The notes: a model not told the origin generated them from the letters alone. A stretch of 64,000 nt of DNA from Rhizorhabdus wittichii RW1 (GCA_000016765.1 CP000699.1:3559001-3623000), one strand, 5' to 3'. Counted from the first letter of the stretch, positions 50,042 to 59,294 are shown. Translations and numbers: made by a program.

Positions 50042-50800
50042 TCAGGGCCGGATCGACGCGCCGCCGTCGACCGCCAGCACCTGGCCGTTGATCCACTCGC
50101 CGTCGGCGGAGAACAGCATCGCCACCATCGCGGCGATGTCCTCGCTCTCGCCCAGCCGCCAGTGGCGGTGCGCGGCGAGGACCTGTTCCTGGAAGGCGAG
50201 CGGCATCGATCGCTTGATCTGGTCGGTCAGCACCATGCCGGGGGCGATGGCGTTGGCGCGCACCCCCTCCTTGCCCCAGCGGCTGGCGATGTGGCGGACC
50301 AGCGCGTTCACCGCCGCCTTGGTCATCGCATAGGCGACCCGCTCGGGCTCGCCCATATGCGCGGCGGAGGAGGAGGTGACGACGAAGGCGCCGCGATTGG
50401 CGACGAGGTGCGGCAGCGCGTGGCGGGCGCAGGACAGCACCCCGCGCATGTTGACCGCGACGGTCGCGTCGAAGACGTCGAGCGGGATGGTGAGCGCGTC
50501 GCCGTCCTCGCGGATCGCCACCATGTTCGCGGCGTTGGCGTGGATGAAGTCGAGCCGGCCATGGGTCTCGACGGCGGCGGCGACCAGCCGGGCGACCGAG
50601 GCGTCGTCGGCCTGGTCGTAGCCGAAGCCGGTGACATGGCCGCCCTCGGCCGCGATCGCCCGCGCGGCGGCGATCGCCGCATCGCCGTCGAGATCGCCGA
50701 GCAGCACCGATCCGCCCTCCTGCGCCAGCCGGCGCGCGGTGGCGGTGCCGATGCCGCCGGCCCCGGCGACGACGGCGACCTTGCCTTCGAGCCGGCGCAT
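50042..50800 (-). CDS. SDR oxidoreductase A2
   Basis: A 252-aa classical short-chain dehydrogenase. The cofactor motif is AGAGGIGTATARRL (Gly-rich, with AGAGGIG in place of TGxxxGIG), the Ser of the triad is in VVTSSSAAHM, and Tyr-x3-Lys is YAMTK. The start overlaps the previous SDR stop (TGATG). It is the third gene of a receptor-SDR-SDR operon. NAD(H) preference is suggested by Asp after the second strand (LGDLDGD). The alcohol or ketone substrate is unknown. Confidence 0.87.
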   Translation of the reverse strand: MRRLEGKVAVVAGAGGIGTATARRLAQEGGSVLLGDLDGDAAIAAARAIAAEGGHVTGFGYDQADDASVARLVAAAVETHGRLDFIHANAANMVAIREDGDALTIPLDVFDATVAVNMRGVLSCARHALPHLVANRGAFVVTSSSAAHMGEPERVAYAMTKAAVNALVRHIASRWGKEGVRANAIAPGMVLTDQIKRSMPLAFQEQVLAAHRHWRLGESEDIAAMVAMLFSADGEWINGQVLAVDGGASIRP

Positions 50801-51699
50801 CAGGCCCATTCCGCCATGCCGACGATCGCGGGATGCGACCAGGCCGGCGGATCGGCCGGCGGCAGCGGATCGCGCCCGTCGAGCGTCCGCACCGCGAGCC
50901 CCGTATCGTGCGGCCACTGCATCGAATAGGCGATCCGCCCGGTCCGCTCGGCGGCGGGGAGATGGCACATGTCGAGCACCGTCGCGGCGAGATAGGCGAC
51001 GTCCTCGGTCGGATAGTCGGCGGGGATGAGTTGGTCGGCGCCGGGCGTGCGGATCGCGGTCGACGGCGCGACGACGTTGACCGCGACATTGGCGTCGATC
51101 AGCTCGGCGGCGAGGCCCTGGCTGAAGCGGTTGAGCGCCGCCTTGACCGATGCGTAGACGGTGTCGCCGCCGGCGCGCGCATAATCGGGATAGGGGCGGG
51201 TGGGCGGCAGCGCGGTGACCGACCCGATGTTGACGATCCATCCGCCGCCGTTCGCCCGCATCCGGGGCGCCGCCGCGCGGCACAGCGCGAAGGGGACTTC
51301 GAGATAGTGGAGCAGGGTGCGGCGGAAGCTGTCGTCGCTCATCGCCTCGACCCGCGCATAGTCGGCGAAGCCGGCATTGTTGACGAGGATGTCGAGCCGG
51401 CCCGCCGCCGCGACGGCCCGCTCGACCAGGGTGGCGCGGTCGCCTTCGTCCTCCAGGTCGGCGGGAAGCGCGATCGCCCGGCCGCCCGCCGCCTCGATCA
51501 GCGCGACCGTCTCGTCGAGCGTCCCGGCGATCACCTGCTCGGCGCCGAAGCGCTTCTGCACGGCGGGGGCGCCGGCCGAGCGCGCGGTGACCACCACCGT
51601 CGCGCCGGCCGACGCCAGCCTCTGTGCGATCGCCCGGCCGATGCCGCGGCTGGCCCCGGTGACCAGCGCGGCCCGGCCGTTCAACTGCGGCTGCACCAT
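50800..51699 (-). CDS. SDR oxidoreductase A1
   Basis: A 299-aa SDR with TGASRGIGRAIA, NNAGFADYARVE, the triad Ser in NIGSVTALPP and YASVK. An insertion before the Tyr (RPYPDYARAGGDTV) and a C-terminal extension of about 50 residues (PPADPPAWSHPAIVG) make it longer than usual. The ATG overlaps the receptor stop by one base. A role in oxidising a hydroxyl group of the imported substrate is likely. Confidence 0.86.
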   Translation of the reverse strand: MVQPQLNGRAALVTGASRGIGRAIAQRLASAGATVVVTARSAGAPAVQKRFGAEQVIAGTLDETVALIEAAGGRAIALPADLEDEGDRATLVERAVAAAGRLDILVNNAGFADYARVEAMSDDSFRRTLLHYLEVPFALCRAAAPRMRANGGGWIVNIGSVTALPPTRPYPDYARAGGDTVYASVKAALNRFSQGLAAELIDANVAVNVVAPSTAIRTPGADQLIPADYPTEDVAYLAATVLDMCHLPAAERTGRIAYSMQWPHDTGLAVRTLDGRDPLPPADPPAWSHPAIVGMAEWA

Positions 51700-54092
51700 C
51701 AGAAGGCGAAACCCAGTTCGACGCCATAGGTGCGGCCGCGCTCATAGCTGCCGACCAGCGACAGCACCGGCGCGCCGAACGAGATATACTGCTTGTCGAA
51801 CAGGTTCTGGCCGAAGGCCGAGAGCGACGCCTTGGTCCCGCCGATCGGGATGTCGACCAGCCCGAAGCGCCCGTCGACCAGCCAGTAGCCGGGCTGGCGG
51901 TTCTCGTTCTCCAGCACGACCTGGCCCGTCAGGTTCACGAACGGCGTCGAGGTGAGATAGTAGCTGCTGCGATAGCGGCCCTCGATCCGGCCTTGCAGAT
52001 GGCTGCCGTTCGCGAATTCCGGCGCGTCATATTGCGCCGCGACCCGCGCCGTCCATTTCGAGTTGTAGGTGGTGCGCGCCACGTCGGCGACGTCGATCCC
52101 GTTCAGGATGAACGTCTTGTAGTTGAGATCGGCGTAGCCGACATTGCCGCTGAGCACGAGGCCGCGCACCGGGATGACGTCGGCCTCGACCTCGAAGCCC
52201 TTGATCGACGCCTTGCCGGCATTGTCGAAGAACTGGCGGCCGTTGATGAAGTTCTGCGTCTGCAGGTCCTTGTAGTCGCTGTAGAAGGCCGCGACGTTCA
52301 GGCGGACGCGGTTGTCGAACATCTGCGTCTTGGCGCCCAGCTCGTAGGAGACCAGCGTCTCCGGCTTGTAGGGGATGCCGCTGAGGATGCCGCCCGCCAC
52401 ATAGCCGCTCGATATCTTGGCATAGGCGGTGGCCTGGTCGGTCGGCCGCCAGGTCAGGATGCCGGTATAGTTGAGCTTCTTGAAGCTGACATTGTACTTG
52501 CCGACGCCGAGCTGGCCGCCCTGGCCGCCCGATATGGCGTTGATCGCGAGGTCGCGGTCGTCGATCGTGTAGCGAAGCCCGCCGGTGACGTCGACGCGAT
52601 CGCCGAGATGGACGGTGAGCTGGCCGTAGCCCGCCCAGGAATCGTTGATCGACACCGTGTCGGTGACGCCGCTGCCGAACGCCGCGTCGAGCGGGCTCGG
52701 CACCACCAGGCCGCCGGGGATCGGTTCGAGGATGCCGAGGATGTCGGTCGCGGGCGAGCGCTCGTGGAAATAGAAGGCGCCGGCGGTCAGCTCATAATGC
52801 TCGCCGTCGAGCTGGATCTGGAACTCCTGGCTGAACTGCTTCTGGCTGGTTTTGCGCGCGGTGAGCAGCGAGAAGAAATAGTCGTTCGGCCCGGGGATGT
52901 TGGCCGGGTTGAACAGCGCCGCCTGGATCTGCGCCGGGGTGAGGCCCGGGGTGATCAGCGCGCCGAGCTGCCCGAAGGTGAAGCGCAGCCCGCCCGAGGC
53001 GGCGAGGTCGTAGATGTTCGGGTCCTGCCTGAACTTGCGATAGGCGGTGATGCTCTTCACCGTCACCAGGTCGTTCGGCTTCACCGCCAGGGTCAGGCTG
53101 TGGCCCTGCGTCACGACATGCTCCTCGCTCGTCGCATTGGCGACCGCGGACAGCCGGGCGTTGGGGGCGATGTTGGTGACGCCGCCGAAGAAGGGCTGCA
53201 GGTCAACGATCGGCTGGAGCAGCGCGCCCGACGAATCGGGGATCACGCCCAGGCTCTGGATCGCGCGGCCGGTGGTGCGGGCGTCGGTATAGTCGAAGCG
53301 ATAATCGGCGGTGAGGTTGCCGAACTCGCCCCGGATGGCGAGCTGTCCGCCGTCGATGTTGCGGCGGCCGAGCTTGCGCGCGAAGGTCTCGGTGCCGAAG
53401 CGCGGGTCGCGCAGCGCCAGGTTGATCGTCTTGCCGCCGATCAGGTTGGTGTAGTCGCCGTCGATCTGGTCGTGCAGATAGGCCAGCTTGACCGAGAAGG
53501 GGCCGAAGGCGGGCAGGTTGATCACCGCCTTGCCGCGGATCGCCTCGCCATTGCCGTAGGAGCCGGTGGCGCGGACGCCGAACTCGCCGGTCGGCTCGGC
53601 GCTGACCAGGCTGATCGCGCCGCTGGTCGCGTTGCGGCCGAACAGCGTGCCCTGCGGACCGCGCAGCACCTCGACCCGCTGGATGTCGGCGAGGTCGAAG
53701 ATCGAGCCGACGGTGCGGCCGATATAGACGCCGTCGAGATAGATGCCGACCTTGGGATCGACCGCGTTGTTCGACACGCCCGAGGCGACGCCGCGGATCG
53801 CGATCGACGGGTTGCTCTGGAGGCCCTGGTTCTGGATCTGGAGGCTCGGCGCGAGGCCGGCGAGGTTCTTCACATTGGTGACGCGCAGGTCGTCGATCTG
53901 TTCGGCGCTGATCGCGGTGACCGCGACGGGGACCTTCTGCAGGCTTTCCGCGCGGCGCTGCGCGGTCACGACGATCTCCTGCAGGCCGTTGACCCCTTCG
54001 GAGTCGGCGGCTGCGGGGGCGGTCTGGGCGGCAGCGGTGGTGGCGAACAGGGACACGCCGGCCAGCGCCAGCGCGGTTATGGTGAAGCGCAT
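51699..54092 (-). CDS. TonB-dependent receptor (SDR operon leader)
   Basis: A 797-aa outer-membrane receptor. The start at 54092 has GGAGAGGA upstream and yields a proper signal peptide (MRFTITALALAGVSLFATTAAAQ). The plug contains LQEIVVTAQRRAESLQKVPV and VEVLRGPQGTLFGRNATSG; the barrel ends with TYGVELGFAF. It is translationally coupled to two SDR genes. This is the fourth TonB receptor in the window, each paired with different enzymes, which suggests one receptor per substrate class. Confidence 0.92.
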   Translation of the reverse strand: MRFTITALALAGVSLFATTAAAQTAPAAADSEGVNGLQEIVVTAQRRAESLQKVPVAVTAISAEQIDDLRVTNVKNLAGLAPSLQIQNQGLQSNPSIAIRGVASGVSNNAVDPKVGIYLDGVYIGRTVGSIFDLADIQRVEVLRGPQGTLFGRNATSGAISLVSAEPTGEFGVRATGSYGNGEAIRGKAVINLPAFGPFSVKLAYLHDQIDGDYTNLIGGKTINLALRDPRFGTETFARKLGRRNIDGGQLAIRGEFGNLTADYRFDYTDARTTGRAIQSLGVIPDSSGALLQPIVDLQPFFGGVTNIAPNARLSAVANATSEEHVVTQGHSLTLAVKPNDLVTVKSITAYRKFRQDPNIYDLAASGGLRFTFGQLGALITPGLTPAQIQAALFNPANIPGPNDYFFSLLTARKTSQKQFSQEFQIQLDGEHYELTAGAFYFHERSPATDILGILEPIPGGLVVPSPLDAAFGSGVTDTVSINDSWAGYGQLTVHLGDRVDVTGGLRYTIDDRDLAINAISGGQGGQLGVGKYNVSFKKLNYTGILTWRPTDQATAYAKISSGYVAGGILSGIPYKPETLVSYELGAKTQMFDNRVRLNVAAFYSDYKDLQTQNFINGRQFFDNAGKASIKGFEVEADVIPVRGLVLSGNVGYADLNYKTFILNGIDVADVARTTYNSKWTARVAAQYDAPEFANGSHLQGRIEGRYRSSYYLTSTPFVNLTGQVVLENENRQPGYWLVDGRFGLVDIPIGGTKASLSAFGQNLFDKQYISFGAPVLSLVGSYERGRTYGVELGFAF

Positions 54093-54389
54093 GTAATCCT
54101 CTCCCGGATCGACGCTGTTATGGTCGGCCGTGCCACGCCCGTATCGGGTTCGCGACGGCGGCTTCGAGCAGTGGAACGGCCGCGCGACGATGGTCGCCAC
54201 GGCGTCGCGATGGGCTCAGCCCGTTTCGTCGCGATGCGTCGACATTCTTCCCTCTCCCTTTCGACTTGCGCTGAATAATGATCTATCGTTTACGCAAGTG
54301 AGGAATGTATCGTCACTGGAACAGCCAATCCAGTCAAATTTGGACCGCTATCGACGAATTTCGACATTGATCGGCAGGAGAGGCACGGA
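54093..54389. promoter_or_regulatory. Divergent regulatory region, receptor / SDR
   Basis: This 297-bp region contains no supported gene. It has two direct copies of CGTCGCGATG near 54205 and 54228, and TCGAC-GAAT-TTCGA at 54351-54364, which differs from the TetR operator pattern of region 1 by one base. The AT-rich part at about 54270-54350 probably holds promoters for both directions, but I could not fix -35/-10 elements. Confidence 0.4.
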
Positions 54390-55160
54390 ATGGCGCAGGC
54401 AATGGCGGGCAAGGTGGTGATCGTGACCGGCGGCAGCGACGGTATCGGCCGGGCGACGGCGGTCGAACTGGCGCGCGAAGGCGCGCATGTCGTGATCTGC
54501 GCGCGGCGGCGGGAGGTGCTGGCGGAGGCGCACCAGGCGGTCGCCGCGGCCGGATCGGTCGAATCGCACATCCTCGACGTCGGCGACGCGTCCGGTTTCG
54601 CGGCCTTCATCGCCGGCATCGCGACTCGCCACGGCCGGCTCGACGGGCTGGTCAACAATGCGATGGCGGTCAGCTACAAGATGATCGCCGACCTCACCCT
54701 CGACGACTGGCGGCACGATTTCCGCGTCAATGCGGAGGCCGTGTTCATCGGCACCCAGGCGGCGATGCGGGTGATGATCCCGCAGGGGTCGGGGGCGATC
54801 GTCAACATCTCCTCGCTCAACGGGCTGCGCGCGATGCCGGCGATGGCCAGCTATTCGGCGTCGAAGGCGGCGCTGGTCCATTTCAGCGCGGTCGCCGCGG
54901 CGGAGGCCGCGCCGCACGGCGTCCGCGTCAACGTCGTCGCGCCGGGCCAGATCATGACCCCGGCGACCGAAGCCTTCGCCGCCGCCGATCCCGAGCGCAA
55001 CGCGCGCGTCTCGGGCGCCATCCCGATGGGGCGCGGCGGCCGGCCGGAGGAGATCGCGCATGCGGTGCGCTTCCTGCTGTCGGACGACGCCTCCTTCATC
55101 ACCGGGGTCTGCCTGCCCGTCGACGGCGGCAAGTTGCAGCAGCTCTACGTCCCGGCCTGA
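54390..55160 (+). CDS. SDR oxidoreductase B
   Basis: A 256-aa classical SDR with TGGSDGIGRATA, NNAMAVSYKM, Ser in NISSLNGLRA, YSASK and the C-terminal VCLPVDGGK. CARRR after the second strand suggests NADP(H). The ribosome site AGGAGAGG is good. The gene is alone on its strand, divergent from the receptor and convergent with the XRE regulator. It is a 3-oxoacyl/hydroxysteroid dehydrogenase-like enzyme of unknown substrate. Confidence 0.87.
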   Translation: MAQAMAGKVVIVTGGSDGIGRATAVELAREGAHVVICARRREVLAEAHQAVAAAGSVESHILDVGDASGFAAFIAGIATRHGRLDGLVNNAMAVSYKMIADLTLDDWRHDFRVNAEAVFIGTQAAMRVMIPQGSGAIVNISSLNGLRAMPAMASYSASKAALVHFSAVAAAEAAPHGVRVNVVAPGQIMTPATEAFAAADPERNARVSGAIPMGRGGRPEEIAHAVRFLLSDDASFITGVCLPVDGGKLQQLYVPA

Positions 55161-55182
55161 CGCGGGGCGAAGGCGGCGCCGG

Positions 55183-55944
55183 TCAGGGACCGATCAGCGG
55201 GCGCATCGAGCGCGCGACGGCGAGGATGGCGTGCCATTCGCCGGGCAGCGCGGCGGTCCGCCGGTCCTCCAGCTCGATCGCGCGCAGGTCGCCGCGGAAG
55301 CGCTCGATCAGCTCGCGGACCCGGGCGACGCCGAGCGGCGACAGCTTGCAGGTCTCTGCGCCGAAGATCGTCGCCGGGTCGCCATAGTCGATGGTGACGA
55401 ACAGTTGCTTCAGGTGGCGTTCGAAATGGCGGCGCATCGGCGCGCGCTGCCAGGCGTGGGACGGGCTCAGCCGCGCGCGCAGCCGCCCGCCAGGCAGCCG
55501 GTCGACCAGAGCCAGCCGTTCGAGCCGCGCGACATGCTGCTCGACCACCTCGGGCGGGATGCGGAAGCCCTCGGTCGCCTCGCTCGGCGGCCAGCCGTTG
55601 ACGATCAGGAAGAACACCGTCGACAGGCTCGAATCCTGGGTCAGCGCCTCTTCCTGGGCCAGCGTCAGATGGTCCTCCGCCTGCGCGGACAGGCGGCTGT
55701 CGTCGGCCAGTTCGGTCAGGCTGGTGTCCGCCAGCCGGCACAGATGGGCAAGCGTGTTGAAGCTGAGGCCGCGGCCATGGAGCCAGCGCTTGACCGTCGC
55801 CGACCCGACGCCGAGCTCCTCGGCGAGCCGCGCCTGGGTCCAGCCCGCGCCGCGCAGCGCGCGCCGCAGCGCCGCCAGAAGCGAGGCCGCCTCGCCGTCG
55901 ACGGGATCATTCAATGAGGCATCTGGCATCGTCCGATGATCCAT
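55183..55944 (-). CDS. XRE-family helix-turn-helix regulator with a large C-terminal domain
   Basis: A 253-aa protein. Residues about 18-75 are an XRE/Cro-type HTH (GWTQARLAEELGVGSATVKRWLHGRGLSFNTLAHLC). The remaining 170 residues include STVFFLIVNGWPPSEATEGFRIPPEVVEQHVARLERLALV cut into helices, possibly a second winged-helix-like region, and are otherwise unrecognised. The start may be 55944 or 55929; neither has a clear ribosome site. It lies after the sulfotransferase operon and may regulate the SDR genes around it. Confidence 0.8.
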   Translation of the reverse strand: MDHRTMPDASLNDPVDGEAASLLAALRRALRGAGWTQARLAEELGVGSATVKRWLHGRGLSFNTLAHLCRLADTSLTELADDSRLSAQAEDHLTLAQEEALTQDSSLSTVFFLIVNGWPPSEATEGFRIPPEVVEQHVARLERLALVDRLPGGRLRARLSPSHAWQRAPMRRHFERHLKQLFVTIDYGDPATIFGAETCKLSPLGVARVRELIERFRGDLRAIELEDRRTAALPGEWHAILAVARSMRPLIGP

Positions 55945-56049
55945 GGGGGGAGAGTGCGAGCGACGGCCCGGGGAGGCAAGCCTAATCTCGACCCTGCGAT
56001 ATCCACCCGTCTCTCGACGCGGACGGTGGGATTTCCACCCCTTACTGGT

Positions 56050-56088
56050 CCGGTCATCGGCGACGATGGCCGGATCTTTGTATCCGGC
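56050..56088 (-). terminator. Double hairpin after the sulfotransferase operon
   Basis: GCCGGAT-N6-ATCCGGC (56069-56088) starts directly after the SDR stop in the minus direction. A second stem CCGGTCATCG-GCGA-CGATGGCCGG (one mismatch, 56050-56073) overlaps it. The two stems are mutually exclusive. They probably end the operon; the rest of the gap up to the XRE gene is unremarkable. Confidence 0.45.
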
Positions 56089-56889
56089 TCAGCGGCCGCC
56101 GTTGACCGGGATGTCGATGCCGTTGACGAAGCCCGCGCGCGGATCGGCGAGGAAGGCGACGGCATGGGCGATGTCGGCGGGATCGCCGATCCGGCCGGCA
56201 TGGTTCGCGATCATCCCGTCCTGGACGTGGCGGGTGATCGAATCCCAGTCCTCTTCCCAGCCGTTCGCCTGGGCCATCTGCTTGAGCCAGCGATCGGGGC
56301 CGGTCGAATGGGTGAGGCCGGGGCTGATGCTGTTGGCGGTGATGCCGGTCCGCGCCAGCGCCATGGCGAGGCTGCGGGTCAGCGATCGGATCGCGAGCTT
56401 CGACGCCTGATAGTCGGGGATGATCGCCATCGGGAAATCGGCCGATTCGCTCGACAGCTGGATCAGCCGGCCCCAGCCCGCCTCGCGCATCCCCGGCGCC
56501 GCCAGCCGGACCAGCCGGACGATCGAGCCGACATTGGAGTTGTAGGTCGCGTTCCAGGTGTCGGCGTCGGCGTCGAGCCAGGGGGTGGTGCCGCCGCCCG
56601 CCGATTCGCCGCCGGCATTGTTGACGAGGATGTCGATCCCGCCGAGCGCCGCGACCGCGCCGTCGAACACCGCCCGGGCGCCGGCATCGTCGGACAGGGT
56701 GCCGGCCACCGCATGGACGGCGCCGCCGGCCTCGGCGACCCGATCCCGCGCCGCCGCGAGCCGCGTTTCGTTGCGGCCGTGCAGGCAGACGGCGGCGCCG
56801 TCCTGGGCGAGGCGGAGCGCGATGCCCTCGCCCAGCCCCGCGCTCGACCCGGTGACCAGCGCGCGCTTGCCGGCGAGCGGACGGCTCAC
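56089..56889 (-). CDS. SDR oxidoreductase C2
   Basis: A 266-aa SDR with TGSSAGLGEGIA, NNAGGESAGGG, Ser in QLSSESADFP and YQASK; the ending INGIDIPVNGGR is typical. It overlaps the SnoaL-like gene by 4 bp and is the last gene of the four-gene operon. HGRNETR after the second strand suggests NADP(H). Substrate unknown. Confidence 0.86.
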   Translation of the reverse strand: MSRPLAGKRALVTGSSAGLGEGIALRLAQDGAAVCLHGRNETRLAAARDRVAEAGGAVHAVAGTLSDDAGARAVFDGAVAALGGIDILVNNAGGESAGGGTTPWLDADADTWNATYNSNVGSIVRLVRLAAPGMREAGWGRLIQLSSESADFPMAIIPDYQASKLAIRSLTRSLAMALARTGITANSISPGLTHSTGPDRWLKQMAQANGWEEDWDSITRHVQDGMIANHAGRIGDPADIAHAVAFLADPRAGFVNGIDIPVNGGR

Positions 56890-57338
56890 CCCTCATGCTC
56901 CAGCTTGATGCGGGTCAACCGCGTCGCCGACATCAGCCAGCGGTCGCCCACCTTCGTGTAGCGATCGGCATAATGGCCCCAGCCGTGCATCCGGCCGGCG
57001 GGCAGGACGGGGTGGCCCTCGGGTATCCACAGCCAGTCCTCCATCGACCAGATCGCCGTCGCCTCGGTGGGCGAAAGCACGTCGATCCGCGGCATGTAGC
57101 CGAAATGGGCGGTCTTCACCTGCGCCAGCACATAGGCGTTGTTCGCGGCGAAGGCCCTGGGGTCGTGCGACAGCAGGTCGGGATTGTGCGGCTCGACCGC
57201 CTCGCGCATGTCGGTTTCGGCGTCGGGCGTGAAATTGGCGACCAGCGCGTCCCAGTCCTGTTCGTCGATGCAGCGGAAATATTCGGCCTTGCAGCGCTTC
57301 ACGCCCTCGATGGCGAGCAATGTGTCGATCGGGTTCAT
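56886..57338 (-). CDS. SnoaL/NTF2-like protein 2
   Basis: A 150-aa SnoaL-like protein (IEGVKRCKAEYFRCIDEQDWDAL followed by FTPDAETDMRE) with His and Trp-rich central strands (IWSMEDWLWIPEG, MHGWGHYADRYTKVGDRW). It overlaps both neighbours by 4 bp (ATGA), so it is coupled to the sulfotransferase and SDR. Members near SDRs and sulfotransferases are common in sphingomonads; a dehydratase or isomerase role is possible but not shown. Confidence 0.78.
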   Translation of the reverse strand: MNPIDTLLAIEGVKRCKAEYFRCIDEQDWDALVANFTPDAETDMREAVEPHNPDLLSHDPRAFAANNAYVLAQVKTAHFGYMPRIDVLSPTEATAIWSMEDWLWIPEGHPVLPAGRMHGWGHYADRYTKVGDRWLMSATRLTRIKLEHEG

Positions 57339-58501
57339 GCCGCCGCCCTCTCGCCCAGATAGGTCGCGCGATAGTCGGCGAAGTCCTGCTCGACCTGCTC
57401 GCGGGTCAGCCCGAAATCCTCGAGCGCATAGCGGTGCGGCGCGCGGTCCTCGCGCTTGTTCGCCTCGACCCACTCGGCCATGCCGGCGACGATCTCGGGG
57501 GTGACCGCGATCCCCGCCTCGCCCAGCACGCGGCGGCCTTCCTCGACCGGCCGGGTCGTCGTGTCGGTGTAGCGGACGTCGATGAAGCTGGCCGAGCCGG
57601 CCCGCGCGCGCACCGCCATGAACAGGTCGAGCAGCTCGGCGAGCCGCTTCTCCCAGAAGGCGCCGATCTTCCGCCGGTCGACGGTCGAGGCCATGTGGTA
57701 GAGCGTCGTCATCATCGAGCAGTAGGACGGCACGGTCTGCACCGGGTCGCGGTGCGTCATCACCACCTTCGCCTCGGGGAAGGTCTCCAGCACGCCGTCG
57801 AGCGCCATCAGGTGGCCCGGCGTCTTGAGCACCCACTTCGCCCCGCGCCGCGCCGGGTCCTGCCATTGCAGCGACTGGAGGATCTGCTTGAGGTCGGCAT
57901 AGCAGCGGGTGCGGCTGTTCTCGACCAGCCAGCGGGCATAGCTCGGCACATGGTACATCCCCTCGATCATCGTCGAGGAGAAGAGCAGGCCGAGGATGAT
58001 CAGCTCCTCGTCCGACTGGTCGATGCTCATCGGGTGGATCGACATCAGCTCGGGCGCATGCTCGAGCATATAGGCCATGTAATGGCTCGCCGCCTCGCGC
58101 CGCGCGTCGGGCTTGCCGCGCTCCTCGCCGGGGAAGGGGGCGTAGTTCTGCGCCTCCCACCATTTCACCCCGGTCATGCCGGGGGCCGAGGACAGCATGC
58201 GGTGGAGCATCGTGCTGCCGGTGCGGGGCAGGCCGACGACGACCGCCGCGACGTCGACCCGCTCGTCGAGGATCTCGGGGTGGCGTTTGATCAGGTCGGC
58301 ATGGCGCAGCCGGTTGGCGAGCGCGGTGACGATCATCGTCTCGGCGCCGGCGACGCCGACCTCGGTCAGCTCGGCCTCGTCGTTCAGCACCGGGATCAGC
58401 GCGTCGAGATTCTCGAAGATCCAGGGATCGCCGAAATCGTGGAGCCCGGTGGCCTGCTCGGCGCGGGCGGCCAGCGTCGCCCGATCGCTCACTCTGCTCA
58501 T
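57335..58501 (-). CDS. PAPS-type sulfotransferase family protein
   Basis: A 388-aa sulfotransferase-fold protein. The 5'-phosphosulfate loop is GLPRTGSTMLHRML (PRTGST at 92-97), the 3'-phosphate contact is likely in THRDPVQTVPS, and the C-terminal part has the usual KREDRAPHRYALEDFGL ending. AGGAGAGA precedes the ATG. The family sulfonates hydroxyls of small molecules, though many bacterial members have no known substrate. It is the second gene of an SDR-sulfotransferase-SnoaL-SDR operon, which suggests modification of a hydroxylated intermediate or a related transfer reaction. Confidence 0.85.
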   Translation of the reverse strand: MSRVSDRATLAARAEQATGLHDFGDPWIFENLDALIPVLNDEAELTEVGVAGAETMIVTALANRLRHADLIKRHPEILDERVDVAAVVVGLPRTGSTMLHRMLSSAPGMTGVKWWEAQNYAPFPGEERGKPDARREAASHYMAYMLEHAPELMSIHPMSIDQSDEELIILGLLFSSTMIEGMYHVPSYARWLVENSRTRCYADLKQILQSLQWQDPARRGAKWVLKTPGHLMALDGVLETFPEAKVVMTHRDPVQTVPSYCSMMTTLYHMASTVDRRKIGAFWEKRLAELLDLFMAVRARAGSASFIDVRYTDTTTRPVEEGRRVLGEAGIAVTPEIVAGMAEWVEANKREDRAPHRYALEDFGLTREQVEQDFADYRATYLGERAAA

Positions 58502-58520
58502 CGCATATCTCTCCTGATCG

Positions 58521-59294
58521 TCAGACGCCGTAGCCGCCGGCCACCGCGAGCTGCTGCCCCGTGGTGTAGCCCGCGCGCTTCGAGGCGAGGAACGAGACGG
58601 CGTGGCCGATCTCCTCCGCCGTGCCCCAGCGCTTGAGCGGCAGCTGCGCCTGCACCTCCTTGACCCATGCGTCGTCGAACTGGCCCTGCGCCAGCAGCTC
58701 GTGGAACATGCCCGCGTCGATCACGCCGACCAGCACGCTGTTGGCGCGGATGCCGTGGCGGCCCTCCTCCTTGGCGATGCCGCGCACCAGCGACTCGTTG
58801 GCGGCCTTGGGCGCCACCGACAGGCCGTCGCGCGGCGGCCAGTAGAGGTCGCCCGCCGATCCGAGATGGACGAAGGCGCCGCCGCCCTCGGCGCGGAAAT
58901 GCGGGATCAGCGACTGGGCCGCGGCGAAGAAGCCGTTCACCTCCACCGCGATCGCGCGCTTCCACTTCTCCAGCGGCGTCTCGGACAGGTGGAGCTGGTC
59001 GACCAGCGGGCCCGCCGCCCAGACCAGCGCATGGACCCGGCCATGCGCGGCGATCGCGGCGTCGCGCGCGGCGTCGATCGTCGCGGGATCGGTGGCGTCG
59101 ACCGGATGGAGCGTCACCGTCCGGCCATGGCCGCGCAGTTCCTCGGCCAGCGCCTCGGCGGCGTCGCGCTTGCTGCGGAAGCAGAGCGCGAGATCGCTGC
59201 CGTCGCGGGCGAGCGCGCGCGCCGACGCGGCGCCGAGTCCGCCCGTGGCGCCCAGCACCATGGTCGCGCCCCTCGGAAATATCTGCTCGCTCAA
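58521..59294 (-). CDS. Divergent SDR C1 lacking the canonical catalytic Tyr
   Basis: A 257-aa SDR-fold protein. TTG at 59294 is preferred because AAGGAGAGG lies five bases upstream; an in-frame TTG at 59327 is the alternative. The cofactor loop is LGATGGLGAASARAL. Where Tyr-x3-Lys is expected the sequence is DGLSVAPKAANESL, with Ser in place of Tyr and Lys kept, and NNAG is replaced by VWAAG. Similar changes occur in enoyl-ACP-reductase-like and non-classical SDRs. It leads the operon opposite the plus-strand SDR operon. Confidence 0.8.
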   Translation of the reverse strand: MSEQIFPRGATMVLGATGGLGAASARALARDGSDLALCFRSKRDAAEALAEELRGHGRTVTLHPVDATDPATIDAARDAAIAAHGRVHALVWAAGPLVDQLHLSETPLEKWKRAIAVEVNGFFAAAQSLIPHFRAEGGGAFVHLGSAGDLYWPPRDGLSVAPKAANESLVRGIAKEEGRHGIRANSVLVGVIDAGMFHELLAQGQFDDAWVKEVQAQLPLKRWGTAEEIGHAVSFLASKRAGYTTGQQLAVAGGYGV

